A DNA stretch of 64,000 bases, from the NCBI GenBank assembly GCA_964304625.1, contig OZ199838.1, positions 7,068,001 to 7,132,000 of the forward strand, written 5' to 3'. The notes beneath the pieces were generated by a model, which did no database searches, was not told where the DNA came from, and saw nothing but the letters and a program-made list of their open reading frames with translations. The position numbers and the translations under genes were made by a program. Source of the stretch: Kudoa neothunni (taxonomy: Eukaryota; Cnidaria). Positions 11,510 through 22,556 of the stretch are shown here, one piece after another (within the stretch, counting starts at the first letter, position 1; each line of letters begins with the position of its first letter).

Positions 11510-13239
11510 TTAAAATACATCTTTATATATTACAAGGGCGTTGACTAAAGATGAATCCACCATGTTGAAGAACACCACTAAAGGCCATCTTCTGGTGAAT
11601 CGGCGAACAGAAGCCAACATCCCATCGACATTGTCCACGCCACCTTAAGATTTATTCTAGTCTAGTATTATTTTGGGCTTGAACTTTAATGTCTCATCCG
11701 AAATAGTATCGTCCGATGTACCAGTAGCCAACAAGATAACACATTTGGATTTCTGACATATGTATGATACCAACATGAACTTTTTGTTAAACACAAATTT
11801 GCTACTATAAATCTCACTTTTTTTTGAGGGAAACAGATAATTTGGAATTTCTTTTTTGTTTTCTCGTAGAGTTCCCAAGAAGGTCAATCTTTTGTCGAGC
11901 AACTTTTTTGCTAACGAATATGATGAAAAGAAATTATCAGTTACGATATTTCTGCCGGAATAGAACAATGGAGATGACAATGAAAGAACGACACTTTTTC
12001 CAAGATATATGGAAACGTTGAAAACATAATTTGAAACTGGATCGACCAACAAAAAGAATTTGATACCGTATTTTGCTGGTTTCATAGGCATATATTGACG
12101 AAATAGGCATCGACCTCGAAATGAAACAAGTTACTCGTCGATAGTTACACCTTGATGTGGAGCGGTACATTTAGACAATATCTTAACCCAGTGATCCCAT
12201 AAATCAGGTATGGGACAAAATTTATCGACATCCCTGCGCTGCATTCTGGTATTAAAGTCATCAAAACGAAGGGCACGCGAAATCTGCTTGAATCGTCGAA
12301 GAGAACGCAACTGCCAGTATATTTCTTTCCCCTCTTTAATACTAAAAAGCTCGCATATGGGTTCTTGTCTATCTTTGAATTTACGTTTTCCAAAAATATT
12401 CGTGACGTGTATAATTTTATTACAAATTTCCGCGGTAAAGAAAGTTGTAAAACAGTCCAACAAATTTTGTATTTTTAGAGATGTGTAACAAGTAGATCCT
12501 GGGGTAGAAATCCATTATATTTTCCCGCACATGTTTTGGTTATTGTAGGCTTCAAAATGCTCCATGAAATACCACTTTTGCTACGTAAGGAATCAGGATG
12601 AACATCGTTAACTTCAATCTCATCATCCGTTAATTCATATCCATCCATAACATAATCTTCAAATTCACTTCCGGATGAAGAAATATCGTCATTAAAGTCA
12701 ACGCTATCGCTCATGTTAGTGCTTGTGAAGGTTTGAGCATGCACCTTTTGAATAAACGCGCAATATACTTGGATTATCTCCATAAACTACTCATACAATA
12801 TCACTTAAATGTGATTATTTATATACAACAAATTTTTCCCTGAATTTTAGCAAAAAAAATGGCTGGGGTATTCTTTACCCCAAAAACTTTAGAAGATAAT
12901 TTTTGTATAGAAACTTTAATATTTAATCAGATCGAAAAATTTTTAACTTAAAATTTACTAAAATTATTTTTTTAAGAATACCCCAAAACCTTTAGAGGGT
13001 TAAAAAAAACAATTACCGTTTACATCAATCCTGCCCACCATCTAATATTGTTGAGTCTGGAGAATTTTTCCAACGTTATACAACAGTAGGCAATCGATTT
13101 TTTCGTACTTTTTAACTTCTTGTTTCGCGTTTACACTGAAAGTTTTCTGTACAAGTAAAGATTCAATATTAGAATACCGTATTAAAATTTAATTGAAAAA
13201 AGTTTACAAATAAAGAAAAAATGATGAAAAGATGAAAAA

Positions 13240-14640
13240 CATAGCAATTAAAGGAGCGGAGGATGCTACCGTTCAACATTTTAAAACTTCCTACAATTTC
13301 AACATTGGGTGGCATTCTTAATAAGAAAGAAGAAATATTGAAATCCCATGTAGGTAGGATAGCTTCACCGAAAAAAATTGGAATATAAGTACCAACAAAG
13401 AGCTTGATTTGGAGAAGTTTGAGTCGATTAATTTGATGCGCTCAAAAAATAGAGCTAACTTCTATTGATATGATTAATAAAATGAGAGAATTGCACTCAA
13501 ACTATTCGTGTGTGGATTCCTTAATAACCGACGGTTTAAAGGATTTAATCAATATTCAACCTAAAATGGCAAAATTATCACAATGATTTTTGTATCGTTG
13601 ACAGCGAAACAATTAAAAATGGATTTTCGATGTTATTAGATATAATAAAGGACTGCTCACCTGACCGTGTTTTTAAAATTGACGAAATTGTGCCATACTA
13701 TCAGCAACACGAATTAAAATTTTTGTTTGTATATATTTGCACAGTTTTAAGAAAGCTATGTCGCAACTAGGGAGAATGCCTATAACCGAATAAAAAAGGA
13801 AAAAACTAATAACATTCCTCTTTTGTGCTTTCATATCTGGTAAGAAACTCGATCCTTTGATTATTTGGCATTCTGCTAAAACGAGATGCTCCAAAAATGT
13901 GAAAAATCTTCTACTAAAGTTTGAATGCCGCGAAAAGCATGAATGACTGATCATATGTTTATAAAATATATAACTGATTTAAATAAGTTTTTTGAATAAA
14001 CTCCAATAAAATTGTTTTATATTAGACAATGCAATTTCTAATTTTTCACAACGATTTAAGCCATATAAAAACCGTTTTTCTTCCTCAAAATACGATAAAC
14101 GTTTTGCGACCTTTAGATCAGAATATTATCCACTCGTTCAAATCGGCATATAAAGAGAAATTATAAAAAAGTTCTTTGCATTCACAGAAGCTGGCTCTCT
14201 CCCAACTTCCTCAGATTACCTGGAATCTATGTTTTTAACTAAAGAAGCGTGAGAGTATGCTAGCAATAAGACCATATTAAACTGTTTTAAAGCTGGATTT
14301 TCTTCTGCTAACGATGAAGGTATAAATTATGAAATTACGCTGCATGAACTAACAGAAATTGACGAAATGATTCTAGAGGAGCACGATAATTTTCTATGGA
14401 TGATGAAGATTCAGTTAACTTACAGCATAACATAGAAAAGGTAAAAGAACCACCATGATGACGATATATCCTAAGATTTACCAATCGATGATATTTTTTC
14501 GAAGGAAGTTATAGAATCAATTCAAAAACTTTAAAGTTTCATAAGGCGTAATGCAATTGATGAGTAAAACTTGTGCGTAAAGTTGGAGAGTACGCTGCCG
14601 AACGTATTATTCAAAAAAATTTAGCCAAACTAAGATAACT
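13240..14640 (+). pseudogene. pogo/Tigger-type (CENP-B-like) transposase relic
   Basis: Several short frames line up in Tigger order. Around 13590-13690: SMLLDIIKDCSPDRVFKIDE (the first-Asp block before the catalytic core). Around 13780-13930: NRIKKEKTNNIPLLCFHI and KPL/IIWHSAKTRCSKNVK. Around 14030-14165: FLPQNTINVLRPLDQNIIHS and FKSAYKEKL, the LPPNTTSLLQPMDQG-like block. Around 14265-14320: NKTILNCFKAGFSS, followed by an acidic tail (DEMILEEHDNF, MDDEDS). Stops and shifts throughout. No terminal repeats were identified. Confidence 0.72.
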
Positions 14641-14915
14641 GATTATTTCCACAAACTCGATTCTTAAAGTCGTTCCTCAGTTATTTTTTGGTTTCCATTG
14701 ACAATTTTTCACCATTGATTATCAAAATTGATAAAAATTGGTGAGATAAGATAAAAAACCATTACTATCGTTTCTTGTCGCTGCAATAATTTAATTCGGA
14801 ATCACTTAGCTCAAAGTTTCCAACGGAATAAACTTTTTATTTAATCGCAAAGATAAAATTATAAAGAAAATGGGATAAATTTTAATGGAAAACCATCTAA
14901 ATCACTCACCGACCA

Positions 14916-15260
14916 TCATGATTCTAAGACGCGCATGCTCCGAAACGTACGAAAAATCGATTGACCACTGTATTTTCGTTTGGAAACGGCGGTTTCGTCG
15001 ATTTGAACAGTAACTCTTTCCTCACCAATTTTTGAAAATTCTTCTTCTACTTTTGAAACCATAATTTCAGTAATTAGACTTTTCCATTCTGATATAGTGG
15101 AAAATTGAAGCGATATCAAAATGGTTGCAGTATGCCTTCGTAGTTGCTGTTTGGGCGTTGAATCATGTTGAGGATATAATTAAAGCATCTCCTCCTAAAT
15201 AATTTACAACTACAGTCAAGATTGGGGATATTGCGTAATTCAAGATTTTCAACGTTATCG
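14916..15260 (-). pseudogene. Merlin/ISXO2-like transposase N-terminal fragment
   Basis: Frame 15119-14916 reads LQFSTISEWKSLITEI, then EEERVTVQ-type sequence ERVTVQIDETAVSKRKYSGQ, which matches the VEIDES..GKRKY..GR block of Merlin transposases. The preceding frame (15230-15117) reads NLDCSCKLFRRRCFNYI and RPNSNYEGI, consistent with the Cys-rich N-terminal part. The catalytic C-terminal half is not found downstream. The ACAGTCAAGATTGG sequence at 15212 resembles sequence at 60388. Confidence 0.6.
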
Positions 15261-17834
15261 TTTATAGAGAGGAATTTGGTAATAACAAATACAAAAAATT
15301 TATTAATAAAAAAAAATATCGTTATTGTGTGGTTTTTTGTGGTCGATTGGTTTAAATCAAATAGTGTTTTTTTCATTATATCCCGTGAACAACGCAATAT
15401 ATTCAGAGAAAATGCAAAACATCACCTTGCGTGCGTTTTTTTTCGACTCTCTCTTTTACGATTATCAATAATAAAACATTTTATTAAAGCAAATATTTTT
15501 ATCTTAACAAATAAAATTTGTAATGTTAATTAACTATATACTTTATGTGGTATTTTAAAATAATATAGGTAAATATACGATTTATTATTTGTAAAAGTTC
15601 TCCACTTTAATATTTTCGGATAAATAAAATACGTATTGACATATTTTAATTTATGCCTTTCTTCACTTTATAACCAAAAATATCAATCTATGATTAATAA
15701 TGTTATTGTTAGTTTCAATTTCGCAAGTAGTTGGTGTATAAAAACTACTTCACTAATAATAATGTATTCATAAAAATTTAAAAAACTAAGATAAACAATT
15801 ATAGATGTTACTAAATGGTTTAAAAGTTAATTGACCTTTAGAAATAATGATAGGTGACATTATTTCTTAATATTGGACAAACTTATTTAGAAGTTTGCTA
15901 CACTAAATTTGGTATGAAAATATTAAGAAAATATAAATAATGGTTATAATATACTAATTATGATAAAATATGAAAATAAATCAGCTATTTTTTCAGTGTT
16001 TATTGCAAAACAATGTGGATTATATGTGTATCCGACTGTAGTCGAATAGGAATTAGGTAAAAATTTAGAAGTAATTTTATTTGTACTCAGTATTCTTTTG
16101 ATTTATTATTGATAATCGTGAAAGAAAAAACAATAAAAAAATGCACGTAAGGTGGTGTTTTCTGGAGTCACATACTTTGCCATTACCAAAACATTTTTTT
16201 CACATTCAATCCCCCAAATCAATAGTTGGTGTTTAGAATACGCAATAATCCGATGGATGATATATTGAATTAAAGTTGGCACACGCTAATCGCTTTTTAT
16301 ATATTTGTGTAAACATTAGTTTTTAATAAAAAAATCATGCTAGAGAAGATTTTACCTTAATTACTGATTTTTATTTGTTATATTTAAATTTATGCATTTT
16401 CTGATTACTCACAGGTGAATCATAGTATTTATTTTTGGATGTAACAATGAAGGTTCACTCAAACATAATTGAACGTTCTTAGAACACTATAAAGTATAAA
16501 ATATCACCAAGAAATAAAATTTACTCAATTTATGAGTATTGCGAAATTGTCGAAAGTGGCATAATTGACTTTATTTGCGAATTCTGATGAAGAAAAAAAT
16601 GAAAAAGACGTATGTTTTGGCTTAATTAAAGATGCTTAAACTGCTCAATTAAATTGGTTTTTATTAAAATTACTTTTCATGTGGCTCACATTTATTTTGG
16701 AAATAATTTTATTATTTTGAGCAATTGTTATTTTTATTTACGTCATACCGCTTGGAAACATTGCGCCGGATTAAAAACTACAGTAATTAGTTCGATATAT
16801 AATCCGTTAATTTAAAGGGGGTGTATTCTAAACATGATCAAATCAAATTTTAACGGGTTCTTATTCGATCACTAACAAAACTTCCATCTGAATGCACTTC
16901 ATGTAGTCAAAGATTAGGCTCACCTACCCACATAAGTAAAATTATTTAAAAATAATTCAATGCACCCCTCTCTCATAACGTTCTCTATACTACAAACGTT
17001 CTTATTGGAACAGAGTTTGAAGTAAGACATTAATGTTGTTGATCACATCTTGTATACTACGAGAGGTAAAAAAGATTGGATGTTAATAAAGTTTTATTTT
17101 AAAATTAATGCAGAAAATAAACGCAGTGATAAATGACTAATTCAACGACTTATTCTGCACTTATATCGTAACTTACATTAAGAGCTAAACATTAAATAGT
17201 TTTTGACGTACAGAGATAATTAGAGGAAAATTATGCATTACCAGGAATGAGTAAACTCCACAAAATAATTTTTGTTACTTTTTAATGGAAAATGTGTCGT
17301 CATAAGTGTTGCAATGTTTTACACATCTGTAAGAATATAATTCCGAGACGGATTGAAAGAACCATCAAACACGTCTGTGTTGAAGCCTGCTTCAGACCTA
17401 TTTTGGTAGTTATACTAGCTACATAAGCGTAGACTAAAGCTCTGATAAATGAGATGTCCACAATTATTGCAAAAATCGAGAAATCTTTATCCACTGAAAG
17501 AGCGGCAGTTGCTGTTGAGCCTAAAAATCCGTGTTCTATTGTCAAGCGAGTCACTTAATAGTTTAGTCTACCATAATTTTGAGATACGGTAGATCTTTTC
17601 AGGAAGGTTACATTAATAAATGAATTTTGCCAATGAAAATATTTCTTAGAAACCCATGTACCACTCGCCGATACTAATCGTAAAATTTAGCAATACGTTA
17701 AATAATAACCATTTTCATCGCAACTATGATTTACGTAACTCCATAATTATTCATAAACAAATTATTCCTAAATAAAATTGGTGTTGTGCGAGAGTCCGAC
17801 ATTCCAACAACCTTCCATTAAGATGAAAATAGTT
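15261..17834. other. Gene-poor AT-rich tract
   Basis: No recognised gene or transposon block. One 84-codon frame (17300-17554, minus) begins at a non-ATG codon (ACTCGC context) and has two hydrophobic stretches (FSIFAIIVDISF and CLMVLSIRLGIIFL). It has no resemblance I can name and is probably chance. Confidence 0.5.
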
Positions 17835-18034
17835 NNNNNNNNNNNNNNNNNNNNNNNNNNNNNNNNNNNNNNNNNNNNNNNNNNNNNNNNNNNNNNNNNN
17901 NNNNNNNNNNNNNNNNNNNNNNNNNNNNNNNNNNNNNNNNNNNNNNNNNNNNNNNNNNNNNNNNNNNNNNNNNNNNNNNNNNNNNNNNNNNNNNNNNNNN
18001 NNNNNNNNNNNNNNNNNNNNNNNNNNNNNNNNNN
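17835..18034. other. Assembly gap of 200 N
   Basis: Exactly 200 unresolved bases, a round number often used as a placeholder; real length unknown. Flanks (17750-17834 and 18035-18350) show no coding signal. Confidence 0.98.
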
Positions 18035-18350
18035 CAATGGGGAAAATTGGACAATCTAAAGGCAAAAATCTGCGCGGTATTTCAATGAAGAGAAACAAAT
18101 AAACTTCTTTTAAAATATCTCAAACAATAATAATTAATCGATGTAATGGTGAGTGAACCAAATGATGATATCGCAAAGGTTGAATGGGAAGAAGTATTCT
18201 GAGGGAATGGAGAAAGATAATTTAATATGTACATTTTGGTATCACTAAAAATGTGAAATAATAAACTTTAATTAAAATGATGTAAACAATAACCATTCTT
18301 ACTCGTAATAATTCAAATGTAACTAAGGGAAAACCTTTTTTTTGGGTTCA

Positions 18351-19240
18351 TCAAGGTTTTCGACCGAGTTTGCGGTCACTTAACGGAATATTTCCGCTAT
18401 CATCTGGTATAATTTTACTTTCGCCTATCTTCAGAATATTTGATATGAACTCCGTAACTTCAAAGTCTCCATTAAGGAAAACCCTCATGTTTGTTGTAAG
18501 TTTAGGGGTTTTCACTTTTGGCCATATTTCAGATTTCTTCAAGCAAAACCTAATCTGATCTCCTTGGGTACCCTTTGGGATTACAGGCAGCGTTTGTCGG
18601 AAGTCACCAGATAACAGCCGAGTAATTTATCAAAAGTTCAGCTGAACCACTTCCGTGCTTATTCGACAGGTCAGTGTGCCATCGTCAAGTAGCTTCAAAG
18701 GAATCTTGAAAACACTATGGGCAGTTCGGCCTCCAGGAAGTGATGTTTCTGTGATAACTGAAGAAGCAACAGCCAGCACAATTTTTGACTGGCTTCGGAG
18801 CTCGGCAAAAAGTAAATTGATAACTAATGTTTTTCCGGTACCACCAGGAGCATCCAAGAAAAATATATTTTCAGCGGTACTGCGATTCAGTACTTTTTCC
18901 AAAGTCGAAATGCAAATGCGAAGTTGATCATCTAATAACTTTGGTTTGTTTATCGGCACATATTCAGCCATTTCGCCAACGTTATATCCAAGTTTACGCT
19001 GAATTACTGTGGGCGGCTGATTACCAATGATTCTATCTACTGGAGGAAATCCACAATTACCAAGTTATGGTCCGCTCATTTCAATTAACGTATTTTCTGT
19101 ATCCGTTAAAACCATATTGTAGATGGTTGTATTAAATTCGATGCAGACGTCAGGATTTTGCTGTTGATGTGATATCGGTAATCCTCCAACATGTCGTTTC
19201 GGAACATTATCCACACTTCTTAGAATGGTCGATTAAAGTT
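18351..19240 (-). pseudogene. Helitron helicase (PIF1-like) fragment
   Basis: Minus strand, reading from about 19220: RHVGGLPISHQQQNPDVCIE, MSGP (stop), LGNCGFPPVDRIIGNQPPTV, then MAEYVPINKPKLLDDQLR and FFLDAPGGTGKTLVINLL, a Walker A motif with the Helitron-type DAPGGTGKT. Next LPGGRTAHSVFKIPLKL, then directly LLSGDFRQTLPVIPKG, GTQGDQIRFCLKKSEIWP and LTTNMRVFLNGD. The segment with the Walker B acidic residues between EVVQ and LLSGDFRQ is missing (roughly 50 residues by family comparison). No Rep (HUH nuclease) part was found, so it is an inactive fragment. It may derive from the autonomous parent of the Helitron copies listed below, but nothing ties them directly. Confidence 0.85.
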
Positions 19241-19811
19241 GACATTCCTAATAAACAAAGCAAAGAGCCTTCGCAGTGTTGTTTGCTCCTCCAATTTTCG
19301 AGATCTCAGGATTTGTTTCCGTGCCATATTTTATTGTCTTCTTGTTGACGTCTATTAAAATTTCTAATTCTATTCAAACGTCTCCTCTCTTCTCTCTTCT
19401 CTACCTAATCTCGTTCTGGTTCTATATGTATTCAAATGATCATGTGTCCTATCATTTCTGTCATTATTATCAAACTTATTATTATTGATCGAATTATCTG
19501 ATGTGTTTGTTGAGTCACTACGAGTCATTTTCAAAAAAGCGGGTTTTGTCACATTCACAGATTAATAACTTTAATAAAGATTTTGTAAATATTAGTGAAA
19601 GGATAACGGATAATTCATTTAAAATGCAGCTTATATTATATTACTTATTTTAATAAAATTTTCAAATGTTTACATAGGTATGAGTATTTTCGTAGCTATG
19701 AAGAATTTGTTGTCAACTTTGCGGGGTTCACAATAAAGCCTATTATGCGGCCAATTTAAGTACAATACTTCAAGATCTAAATGTAATATTTTTTTAAGTT
19801 AGATATTTAAA
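19241..19811. other. Non-coding, low-complexity pyrimidine tract
   Basis: Contains a CT-rich stretch at about 19380-19405 (TCTCCTCTCTTCTCTCTTCT). No gene seen. The 3' flank of the Tc1-type relic at 19812 lies here. Confidence 0.5.
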
Positions 19812-20390
19812 CTAATTATCGATAATTTCCATGTTTATACACTTTGAGAAATATGATTCAGCATGATTTGAATAATTATTCAAATGATTAACAGAAACTT
19901 CCGCGGGGCTCTCCGTAATAGTGGTAATCAATTGTTCGTTAATTTGAGGATATCTATTTCTCACAATGGTTTTCACTTGGTGAAAAAACCACTCAATAAG
20001 GTTGAAGAAGGGGGGATACGGCGGCAAAAACAAGAGTTTGTGATTGCTTGATTCTACAAGGTTAGTTATTGTATTTTCTTTATGGAACCGAACATTATCC
20101 ATTATGAGGGGAGCATGTTCTACCCCTTCGTTAGTCAGGTCATGAAATAACTTGCTGATGAAGTTATAAAATATAATATTTTGGTTAACGGACCAACTTT
20201 CCAAATGGAAAGTCCAAACCGTTTCTGCACTTATGGCAGCTATTAAGGTTATAAGTTTTGAGTGTACGCTCTTTACTTTGAGGTTCGCTCTTGTTCCAGA
20301 GAGTGATCGCCACATGGACAATGAAAACCCCGCTTCATCAATAAAAATCACTGGCGAATACATGGGCTTATTTTGTAGATACTCAAGCAC
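19812..20390 (-). pseudogene. Tc1-type (DD34E) transposase, C-terminal catalytic half
   Basis: A 192-codon open frame covers the complete catalytic core: VIFIDEAGFSLSMWRS (Asp), LIMDNVRFHKENT (Asp) and PPYPPFFNLIEWFFHQVK (Glu), with 34 residues between the second Asp and Glu. The N-terminal DNA-binding part is not present. Upstream sequence (20391-20446) is non-coding and then the neighbouring Tc1-type element begins at 20447. First codon is GTG within ATGTGC, so this is a truncated reading frame rather than a gene start. Not closely related to the transposase at 20595. Confidence 0.8.
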
Positions 20391-20594
20391 ATAATTATTT
20401 GATGTAAATGAACATCAGAACAATAATAATAACTTTTTTCTCTTTACAGGGTATTTCATAATAAATCGGACACGTGACGCAAACAGAAGGCTTTGTTTTT
20501 AATCAGGCTAAAGTAATTTGTTTTTTATTTTTTTTGTGATTAATTAGTTTTATGAAATTATGGTATGGTTTTGTTAATATATTATTAAGGCATA

Positions 20595-21590
20595 ATGGAC
20601 GAAAGAAAAAAATATAAAGCGATCGACCAAACATTATATGACCAAATTGAAAGACTTCTAAAACATGAGTCCGTAAAAAAATATCTGAAATTACTGATTT
20701 GGGAAGGTCCCAAATATATAAAATCAAAGCTTTTATTGAGACCAACCCAGAAGCCTACAGCTACGACGCATTTGCACAAAAAGGGGCGTCATCTGAAAAA
20801 TACGATTCTCGAAAACAAAGTGAGAGAAATTGTTGGCCGAAATAACAGCCTAACACAAGTCGGCATAAAAAGACTACTCGCGAGAGAGGATGTAAACCTG
20901 TCGAATAATACTGTATGCCGACTGATAAAATCCGCTGGACTAACGAGAAAACGGCGTAAACTAAAGGTCTCCGTTATTTTGACGGATTCTCACAAAAGAA
21001 CGGTAGCAGAATATGCTTTCAAGATTATAGGTCTGAGGAGAAAGAACATTGTTTTTTTGGACGAATACGGATTCAACACCCATGTATCGAATAATTGTGG
21101 TTACTTGGAACCCAATAAAGATGCAATCGCCATGGTGCGCCCTTCTAGGAGACGAAATATATCGTTATGCGCTATTTTTTCCATTCAAGGAATAATTGGC
21201 CATAAAATTCTGGATGGTGGATGTGATAGGACCTAATTTCTTGAATTTCTCGAACAAATGATTTTAGAACGAAAAATCTCTTCCGAAGTTGTTCTTGTCA
21301 TGGATAACGTTAGGTTTCATCACGTACAAGAGGTAAAAAGTCTGATGAGTACCAACTCAATTGAATGCCTATATTTGCCGTCGTATTCTCCCCAGCTAAA
21401 TCCTATTGAGAACGTGTTTTCTGTTTTAAAGGCAAAAGTCTCAAGTTACCGCCCAAGAGCCCAAAGTAGAGATGTTTTGGTTGATTACATCTTAAAATCC
21501 ATGGACGAATTTAACCAAAACGACTTTCAATTTTTTTGGAACTTTTTCAGAAAAATGTGGGACAATGTATATGGAGGGTTAAACAATTAA
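20595..21590 (+). pseudogene. Tc1-type DD34E transposase with a single in-frame stop
   Basis: ATG 20595. About 331 codons with one TAA (21234-21236) after GGCDRT; the frame resumes directly with FLEFLEQMILERK, so no frameshift. N-terminal half includes a second helix-turn-helix-like block (RNNSLTQVGIKRLL) and KRRKLKVS. Catalytic motifs: NIVFLDEYGFNTH (Asp), VLVMDNVRFHH (Asp) and LPSYSPQLNPIENVFSVLK (Glu), with 34 residues between the last two. Length fits the family. A single nonsense codon next to perfect terminal repeats indicates a recent element; a sequencing error is possible. Confidence 0.9.
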
Positions 21591-21616
21591 ACAGAACAAT
21601 CCTTTATATATATAAA

Positions 21617-21922
21617 GGAAGTGGCTATTCTTACGACAACGAATATCTTTTTTCTTACTAAAGAAATTTTAAATCTGAATTTAAAAACATGTTATTACAT
21701 TTTTTTCCTACAAAAATTCAAGTTTTTATAAATTATTATTGCAATAAAACTAATACATATATTTTGGCCTTATTTCGCCGTTACAAGTACTGAAAATGAT
21801 TAAAACCAGATATTCATTAACATTTACGACATTTTAAAGCATTTCTGAATCGAAAAAAAATGAAAATTGTGCTAATGTAACTTCATTTGCAATGGAGACC
21901 ATTAGCCCACGTGTCAATGTTA
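21617..21922 (+). repeat. Left terminal inverted repeat of MULE
   Basis: Pairs with 24992-25297; includes the shared block GTGCTAATGTAACTTCATTT and ends at GTGTCAATGTTA. Confidence 0.9.
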
Positions 21923-22556
21923 CGGTCTGGTACGGACTAATTGTTTGAAATGGTATCATTTTATAAGATATTTACAGAAAAATACAACTAATATTAATCA
22001 ATTTCAGAAATTTGTTTAAGCCGAATAAACCGAACTCAAAAAATCATATGTCATCACTTCATAATTCAAGTTATTTAACATCAAAATATAAATCGAAATA
22101 CATAATTAGCAACCAATATTTGGGAAATATCATAATTAATTAACTTTTATTATCAATTATCTATTGAAATTTTATTTTTGTTTTTTCTTCGGAAGTCCAA
22201 TAGTAGTTAATCTGCTACCCCTGGGCCTTCCGACAGACTTGACTTTGGATGGAATGGGTATATCTAAAAATTTTTTATAATTAATAAAAAATTAGTTACT
22301 TTTATATGTATCCTTAGTTTTTTCCTGATTCATACTTTTACTAGCAAAGCTTTCAGCTAAATACATTACCATCAGTTAGTATTATAGTTAGTTTACCGTA
22401 TTTTTCTTCAGTATATTCATCATCTTAGTTTAAATTATATAAATAAAATATTTTCATTCACGAAATACCTGTGTAAGACAATTCACTCTCAGGATTGGAG
22501 GATAAGATTTCAATGAAAGCGTTATCTTCTCTCAAATTTATTTTCACTAATATACT

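Larger units (their letters stand above)
8811..12714 (-). pseudogene. Outer piggyBac transposase, split and internally deleted
   Basis: From ATG 12714: acidic N-terminus MSDSVDFNDDISSSGSEFED and SKSGISWSILKP. Then MLDCFTTFFTAEICNKII at 12463, TIDE (first Asp) near 12133, MPMKPAKYGIKFFLLVDP at 12091, IVTDNFFSS (second Asp) and KLLDKRLTFLGT. The frame continues into RRFTRRWPLVVFFNMVDSS at the 11513 TTAA. It resumes at 9018 with DAKFIGKIIKRKSPILPLI and ends in a Cys-rich tail (CEYCERKKDKKTTKWCRICY) with stop 8811-8813. Relative to the inner copy about 25 residues (the DLWNDLDDVELRGFFGT region) are missing between GKRKF and KDRQEP, so it was dead by deletion as well as by insertion. Confidence 0.9.
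8492..12999 (-). mobile_element. Outer piggyBac element, disrupted
   Basis: Flanked by TTAA at 8488-8491 and 13000-13003. The left end reads CCCTCTAAGG and the right end CCTTTAGAGGG. Subterminal inverted blocks GGGGTAAAAAATACCCC (left) and GGGGTATTCTTTACCCC (right) are present. A second piggyBac (9023-11509) is inserted at a TTAA within its transposase gene. Confidence 0.9.

Noticed and set aside
17300-17554. 84-codon frame with two hydrophobic stretches as a membrane protein gene
   Set aside because: Non-ATG start, no family resemblance, no supporting exons nearby; expected by chance in AT-rich DNA.
17751-18098. Open frames across the gap
   Set aside because: They consist almost entirely of unknown bases.
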